This document shows positions 61,014 to 64,000 of a stretch of DNA of 64,000 nt, one piece after another (position 1 is the stretch's first letter; each line of letters begins with the position of its first letter). The stretch is taken from positions 32,735,004-32,799,003 of the forward strand of contig OZ037765.1 of assembly GCA_964035545.1 (NCBI GenBank), read 5' to 3'. Made by a program: the position numbers and the translations under genes. Under the pieces are notes generated by a model that made no database searches, was not told where the DNA came from, and saw only the letters and a program-made list of their open reading frames with translations. This DNA comes from Bugula neritina. Lineage: Eukaryota > Bryozoa > Gymnolaemata > Cheilostomatida > Bugulidae.

Positions 61014-63710
61014 GTGAGGAGGCCGCCTTCGCCAGAGTGGCAAGCCCCAAGGAGAGTGAGTAGGCCGCAAGGCTCACCAAAACCTCCGGCTTGGGCACTC
61101 AAAAACCGCTTTGAAGGTTTGCTTGATGAGGGAGTGAACGACGAGTGGGAGCAAAACAGGGATTTTCCTCGGTTGCCCACACGAGCATCAGTTCGATAAT
61201 TCACTCGGCCGCCCGTGTGTGAGCGAGACCGAGACGTAACCTGCCTGACCACGCAACGTCGACGACCCCCTCGCAACCAAAAAGCACAGGTGCATCCCCA
61301 ACTCCATGCACATGAGGTGTCGCCTCAAGAGACGAACCGCTCAGTGAGCGCTCAGCCATATGGAAGCAGCTATTTCCTCCCCGGCAAACTTGCTGGCAAA
61401 GCTGTCACATTCCTGTTAGATACTGGGTGCACCACAAATCTACTGAGTCGGCGTCTATTCAACACTCTCAGTGCCAGGGACAGGGCTAGCCTAGAACCAT
61501 ATGAAGGGGAACACGGCGCGTTGGCGGACGGGTCGTGTATTCCTTTCTATGGGGTAATCCAGTTGACTGGTAGAGTCCGTGATCAGACGATCAGTGAGAC
61601 CTTCATCGTCAGTCAACTCAAGGAGGACGCCATCTTGGGCATACCATTTTTTGAAGCGACACAGGTGCTACATCGACTTTAGCAAGTCGGCGGTAGGGAT
61701 GGCCGGGCATGAGCTGGCCTGTGTCGACCGATTTGGCTGACCCTTGGTGGGGGGAGTGCAGGTGGTACAGCGTTGCACTGTACCTGGGCGCTCCCGGGCT
61801 ACAGTTCGCTGCAGAGTGAACTGTAGAGAAATCTCCGAGCTAGGAGTGGTGGAAGGTGCACTGGGGGGCGTCCAGCTCGCTAACAGTCTAAATAGGCTGG
61901 ATGAGCGGGGGGGGAGTTCCTGGTCCGGTGCGTAAATCCTTTCACGGAGCCGGTAGAATTGCTGGCTGGGTCTCTAGTGGGGAAGTTCCATTCCGTACAG
62001 GAGGAGGATGTGGGGCCCGCGCTTGAGACGGCGGACGAAGCTCGTGGGGTACCCACTAGAGACGGCAGGGGGCCGGTGCCTGAACACGTAGCGGAGTTGT
62101 ATGACGATGCCTGTGATGGCTGCAAGAGCAAGCGGGAACGCCTGGTGATGGCACGGCTACTCTCTGAGTACAAGGACGTGTTCAGTTGCGGCGACCATGA
62201 CATGGGTTTGACTAAGACTGTCTGTCATGAGATACCCCTGGCGGCGGGGATGGCGCCCATTCGGCAACCGACCCGCCGGTTGGGTCCTGAGAAGGAGAGA
62301 GAGGTGAGCCGTCAGGTGCAAGACCTTCTGAACCGGGACCTGATTGAGCCAGGCCATGGGGCCTGGAGTTCTCCAGTCGTCCTGGTTCGAAAAAAGGATG
62401 GGAGCTGGAGGTTTTGCGTTGATTATCGCAGGCTGAACAGCACGACCATCAAGGACGCTTACCCTCATCCTAGAATTTATGAGTCGCTCGATGCCTTAGC
62501 TGGTAGCAAGTTCTTCCGCACGTTGGACTTGCTAAGCGGGTATTGGCAGGTGCCCCTGAGTCCTGAAGCACAGGACAAGGCCACGTTTATAACGCGGGAT
62601 GGGCTTTGGAAATGGAAGGTGTTGCCATTCGGACTTACGTCCGCACCAGCTACCTTCCAGCGACTCATGGAGCAGGTCCTGAGTGGGCTGCACTGGAAGA
62701 CTTTGCTCATCTATCTCGATGATGTCATTGTCATCTCCCCCGACACCGACACACATGTCAGTCGACTCAGGGAGGTGTTTGACAGGCTTCGAGCTGCTGG
62801 TCTGAAGCTCAAGCCCTCTAAGTGTGCATTACTGCAACGCGAGGTCAAGTACCTGGGCCATGTAGTTGGCCGAGACGGGGTACGGGCTGTGAGGGACTGG
62901 GCTGTCCCTGTCGACCTCCCTGAATTGCGGGCATTCCTGGGACTGGTAAGGTACTATCGTCAGTACATACCAGATTTCGCCGGAATTGCACAGCCGTTAA
63001 ATCGGCTGACAGCAAAGGGGGTGCGATGGCAGTGGACGCAGGCCGAGCAGAAGGCGTTTGACCACCTGAAGGATCGCCTGGTGGAAGCACCCATCTTGGC
63101 GTATCCTGACCCTGCGAAGGAGTACATTTTGGATACTGATGCCAGTAACCATAATGTGGGGGCTGTGCTATCGCAGGTCCAAGATGGTCGCGAGGTGGTG
63201 GTGGCTTACTATAGCAAGGCCCTGTCGGCGCCTGAGAAGAACTACTGTACAACCAGGAGGGAACTCTTGGCAGTAGTCAAGGCGGTCAAACACTTTAGAC
63301 CATATCTGTATGGGCGCACATTCCGTCTTCAGACGGATCATGCGTCTTTGATATGGCTGTGTCGACGAGCGGAACCATCAAGCCAAGTAGAGCGCTGGCT
63401 GGAGATCCTGGCAGAGTTTTCTTATCGGATCGAACATCGACCCGGTAAGAAACACAGTAATGCCGATGGACTCAGCCACCGCCAGGCCGATGGGTGTAAG
63501 CAGTGCCAGAGCATTGAGCGCAGGGATGGTGGACCCCTCGCTCGGACGTTGAAGCACAGTTGGGAAAAGCGGGTGTATACAGCTGGGAAGAAGGACAACT
63601 CCTGTCCGAATTTCCTAACGAAGCTGTTAACAACCTTCACGCAAACCCTACGCTGCTCAGGAACGTCGGGGAGCTGTGTCGGCTCCAGGCTACGCTACCA
63701 GGGGTGGTAG
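61014..63710 (+). pseudogene. Gypsy Pol: protease, reverse transcriptase, RNase H (damaged)
   Basis: Retropepsin-like protease at 61215-61682 with VTFLLDTGCTTN and AILGIPF. Reverse transcriptase then RNase H at 61959-63710. RT motifs are SSPVVLVRKKDGSWRFCVDY, LPFGLTSAPATFQ and the catalytic LLIYLDDVIV. RNase H keeps ILDTDAS, TRRELLAV and LQTDHASL. Lesions: a stop in the leader at 61197, a frame change with stop near 61675-61682, another stop near 61739 in the linker, a short in-frame loss after YLGHVVGRDGV, and a frame change between about 63480 and 63620. Autonomous expression is therefore unlikely for this copy, although each domain is well preserved, which suggests recent activity. Gag is in a different frame from Pol. 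Confidence 0.85.
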
Positions 63711-64000
63711 CTGACCTAGTCCGGACCAAGAAAGAGGGACGGCGGCCGAGTGAGGCCGAACAGCGAGTGAAGAGTGCAGAGTTTAAGTACTTCTGTGACC
63801 GCTGGGACTCCCTCAGGTTCAACAGCGATGGGCTGCTAACGATCACATTGGCAGCCGGCACCAATCGCAGTGAACGAGAGAGGGTAGTCTGCCCATCCGC
63901 TCTGAGGCGGGAGTTGATCTGGGACACCCATAGGCAAGCTCACGCGGGTGGGTGGGTGGGTGCCTGCATGAACTTTCTAAAAGTTGTCCACCAACAGCTG
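63611..64000 (+). pseudogene. Gypsy integrase N-terminal region (runs off window)
   Basis: In the frame one step from the RT frame, the sequence continues with SEAEQRVKSAEFKYFCDRWD and SALRRELIWDTHRQAHAG, which fits the linker and the start of the H2C2 zinc-binding domain of Gypsy integrase. A GGTGGGTGGGTGGGT slip-prone run follows at 63948. The catalytic core is outside the window. Confidence 0.6.

Overview
The window is nuclear DNA of an animal. Genes are split by many introns with GT/AG borders, the background is AT-rich, and five multi-exon genes encode recognisable metazoan proteins. The intron density, the invertebrate-style transposons and the very large number of minisatellites point to a non-vertebrate, perhaps a lophotrochozoan. 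The species cannot be fixed from the sequence alone.

Layout, left to right. (1) 1-4026: AT-rich with a tandem repeat at the left edge. (2) 4027-10904, plus: 3' part of a gene for a divergent voltage-sensor-like membrane protein, interrupted by a 14-bp minisatellite. (3) 12152-20167, minus: complete KRIT1 (CCM1), 16 coding exons, 741 aa. (4) 22142-24560, plus: TTI2, 3 coding exons, 405 aa, head-to-head with KRIT1. (5) 25300-36433, minus: SNX27, 11 coding exons, about 552 aa, with a 2.5-kb minisatellite in one intron. (6) 38381-44006, minus: SMARCE1/BAF57, 11 coding exons, 651 aa, carrying a large MAPQQ pentapeptide array. (7) 46531-49011, plus: TRMT10A, 6 coding exons, 310 aa. (8) 52306-55154, plus: an unnamed leucine-rich-repeat gene whose LRR exon is triplicated in tandem. 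(9) 55155-64000: a transposon-rich end with a decayed LINE (minus strand), a small terminal-inverted-repeat element nested in it, and the 5' three quarters of a damaged Gypsy LTR retrotransposon that runs off the window.

I assembled the exon chains by hand from splice sites, reading phase and protein similarity. For KRIT1, TTI2, SMARCE1 and TRMT10A every intron phase matches and the summed coding length is a multiple of three, which supports the models. The SNX27 3' end and both ends of the voltage-sensor and LRR genes remain uncertain.

The genes do not form a pathway. They are conserved housekeeping or regulatory genes: cell junction and small-GTPase signalling (KRIT1), PIKK maturation (TTI2), endosomal recycling (SNX27), SWI/SNF chromatin remodelling (SMARCE1) and tRNA m1G9 methylation (TRMT10A). 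The most unusual content is the repeat landscape (at least ten unrelated minisatellites, mostly in introns), the repeat-expanded SMARCE1 tail, the triplicated LRR exon, and the voltage-sensor-like gene with a charge-poor S4.
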